Part shown: positions 6,362-7,344 of the stretch, one piece after another | How the letters are laid out: each line of letters starts with the position of its first letter | How positions within the stretch are numbered: position 1 is the stretch's first letter | From: Acidimicrobiia bacterium | GTDB taxonomy: Bacteria > Actinomycetota > Acidimicrobiia > IMCC26256 | NCBI GenBank assembly: GCA_023262065.1 | Contig: JALRDW010000215.1 | Location: 1-7,344, forward strand | DNA: 7,344 bases | Direction of reading: 5' to 3' | Notes under the pieces: generated by a model | What the model was told of the DNA's origin: nothing | Database searches by the model: none | The model's input: the letters and a program-made list of their open reading frames with translations, nothing else | Position numbers and translations under genes: made by a program

Positions 6362-6367
6362 ACGCTA
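6362..6367 (-). promoter_or_regulatory. TAGCGT box, candidate -10 of the SCO6745-family gene
   Basis: On the minus strand TAGCGT lies 62 bases before the GTG at 6299, implying a leader of about 50-56 bases containing the Shine-Dalgarno site and the operator-like palindrome. It is the same hexamer as at 99-104. It is the only one of the four boxes not directly next to a start codon. Confidence 0.4.
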
Positions 6368-6387
6368 GCGGCGGGATCGCGCGGCCG

Positions 6388-7098
6388 TCAGGCCCGGAAC
6401 GGCTCGCCGTCCCATCGGTCGAGCCGGGCGAACGCCTCGACCGGTCGACGCCGCAGCCGGGTCACCGGCTTCACCGGTTCGCCGAGCACGACCATCGCCG
6501 CGATGCCGACGTGGTCCGGGAACCCGAGCACCTCCCGGGCCTCCGCCTCGCGTCGGCACAGGAACGTCGTCATGACGCCCCCGAGGCCCTCGGCGCGGGC
6601 CGCGAGGAGCAGGTTCTGCACGAAGGGGTAGACCGACCCTCCCCCGACGATGCTGTGGCGGCCGATCCCGCCGTCGAGCACCGCGAGCGCGGTCAGGTCC
6701 GCGAGGACGAGGAGCAACGCCGGCGCATCGACGAGCCCGTCGATGAGCGGGCTCGGCGCGGCGGCGGCCGCGGCCGCGGCGAGGTCGATGCGGGGCGGGT
6801 CCGGCCACAGGCCGTCCTCACCGACCGCGAACGGCACGAGCCCGGCCCCGAGGTACCCGACGTACTCGTTCCAGCCGGCCTGCGCGAGTTCGGCGATGCG
6901 GGCGCGCAGTGCCCGATCCTCGACGACGAGCACGGTCCAGGGCTGACGGTTCCCGCCACTCGGCGCGAACCGGGCGGCGTCGAGGATGCGCTGCAGCGTC
7001 GCAGCATCGACGACGCGATCCGTGAACTCGCGGGTCGCCGCAGTGGTACGCATCGCCTCGGCGACCCCCACCTCGGCCGCGTCGCGCTCCGGCGTCAT
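6388..7098 (-). CDS. Nitroreductase-family FMN oxidoreductase
   Basis: The 236-residue protein belongs to the FMN-dependent nitroreductase superfamily, which reduces nitro groups, quinones, enones or other acceptors with NAD(P)H. Diagnostic parts are the N-terminal helix with R-T-T-A-A-T-R-E-F (residues 17-25, matching the family's R-R-S-x-R-x-F), A-P-S-G-G-N-R-Q-P-W at 45-54, G-L-G-G-V at 171-175 and V-L-G-E-P at 204-208. A region at about 92-118 contains eight alanines in a row (107-114) and may be a variable loop. The enzyme should be cytosolic and dimeric by family. The ATG at 7098, four bases after the upstream stop, is chosen for operon spacing; Met16 (7053) is an alternative, since family homology begins near there. 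The physiological substrate is not predictable. Confidence 0.9.
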   Translation of the reverse strand: MTPERDAAEVGVAEAMRTTAATREFTDRVVDAATLQRILDAARFAPSGGNRQPWTVLVVEDRALRARIAELAQAGWNEYVGYLGAGLVPFAVGEDGLWPDPPRIDLAAAAAAAAPSPLIDGLVDAPALLLVLADLTALAVLDGGIGRHSIVGGGSVYPFVQNLLLAARAEGLGGVMTTFLCRREAEAREVLGFPDHVGIAAMVVLGEPVKPVTRLRRRPVEAFARLDRWDGEPFRA

Positions 7099-7102
7099 GT
7101 GA

Positions 7103-7344
7103 TCAGACGAGGTAGCGGCTGACCGTGTCGACGATCGCGGCGGGCTTGTCCGAGCCCTCGCGCTCGATCGTGACCCGGGTGACGGCCTGCACCCCGCCCG
7201 GGACCTCGGTCGCGGCGAGCAGCGTGCCGGTGCCGCGCAGTCGCGAGTCCACCGGGACCGGCGATGGGAACCGGACCTTGTCGACGCCGTAGTTCAAGCC
7301 CATCGAGATGCCGTGCACCTCGAGGATCTGGGGCAGGAACATGC
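7103..7344 (-). CDS. MaoC-like hotdog dehydratase, C-terminal part only
   Basis: The last 80 or so codons of a leftward gene are present; the 5' part lies beyond the window. The segment G-L-N-Y-G-V-D-K-V-R-F-P-S-P-V-P-V followed by R-L-R-G is typical of MaoC-type (R)-specific enoyl-CoA hydratases, and the end K-P-A-A-I-V-D-T-V-S-R-Y also fits. The Asp/His catalytic motif should be upstream and cannot be checked. The ATG at 7342 is probably internal, because the homologous block continues through it. It precedes the nitroreductase by four bases, so the two are likely co-transcribed. The family acts on acyl-CoA in fatty-acid, steroid or polyhydroxyalkanoate metabolism. Confidence 0.8.
   Translation of the reverse strand, partial: MFLPQILEVHGISMGLNYGVDKVRFPSPVPVDSRLRGTGTLLAATEVPGGVQAVTRVTIEREGSDKPAAIVDTVSRYLV

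Noticed and set aside
5721..6368. Plus-strand open frames opposite the SCO6745-family gene
   Set aside because: The minus-strand frame has family motifs, a good Shine-Dalgarno site and normal composition. The plus-strand products are Arg/Gly-rich shadows.

Overview
This 7.3 kb window is GC-rich bacterial chromosome. It looks like ordinary genome of a high-GC actinobacterium. The signs are very high GC at third codon positions, TGA/TAG stops, ATGA start/stop overlaps, few Shine-Dalgarno sites, promoter-like TANNNT boxes directly in front of start codons, and a member of the mainly actinobacterial SCO6745 family. The enzyme mix (SDR, alpha/beta hydrolase, MaoC, nitroreductase, cupin) would suit an environmental lineage such as Acidimicrobiia, but the sequence does not settle the taxon. 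I see no RNA genes, CRISPR array, insertion sequence or integrase.

Layout. Bases 1-112 are a probable regulatory gap with a 10-bp direct repeat and perhaps the first codons of a leftward gene. A rightward gene (113-1336) encodes a six-segment membrane protein with a large outside domain. It converges across a hairpin on a leftward group read in the order alpha/beta hydrolase (3586-2681), SDR oxidoreductase (2684-1905), cupin dioxygenase-like protein (1840-1364). The first two overlap by ATGA, and the cupin follows after 64 bp with its own promoter-like box. A 134-bp divergent gap separates this group from a rightward ABC exporter pair, ATPase (3721-4719) and permease (4716-5540), also ATGA-coupled. 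The permease converges, again across a hairpin, on a second leftward group: a MaoC-like hotdog protein cut by the window edge (7344-7103), a nitroreductase (7098-6388) four bases after it, and an SCO6745-family protein (6299-5574) with its own putative promoter and operator-like palindrome.

How the genes may work together. The hydrolase, SDR and cupin could form a small catabolic set acting on a carbonyl or aryl-ketone compound; this is inferred from families and gene order. The ABC pair is a DrrAB-type exporter of unknown substrate. The MaoC/nitroreductase/SCO6745 group has no pathway I can name. The clearest non-coding signal is a TAGCGT or TACGCT hexamer in four intergenic stretches, three times 6-9 bases before a start codon, which suggests leaderless transcription. 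No clearly new system is evident; the best leads are these promoter and operator signals and the two uncharacterised families.
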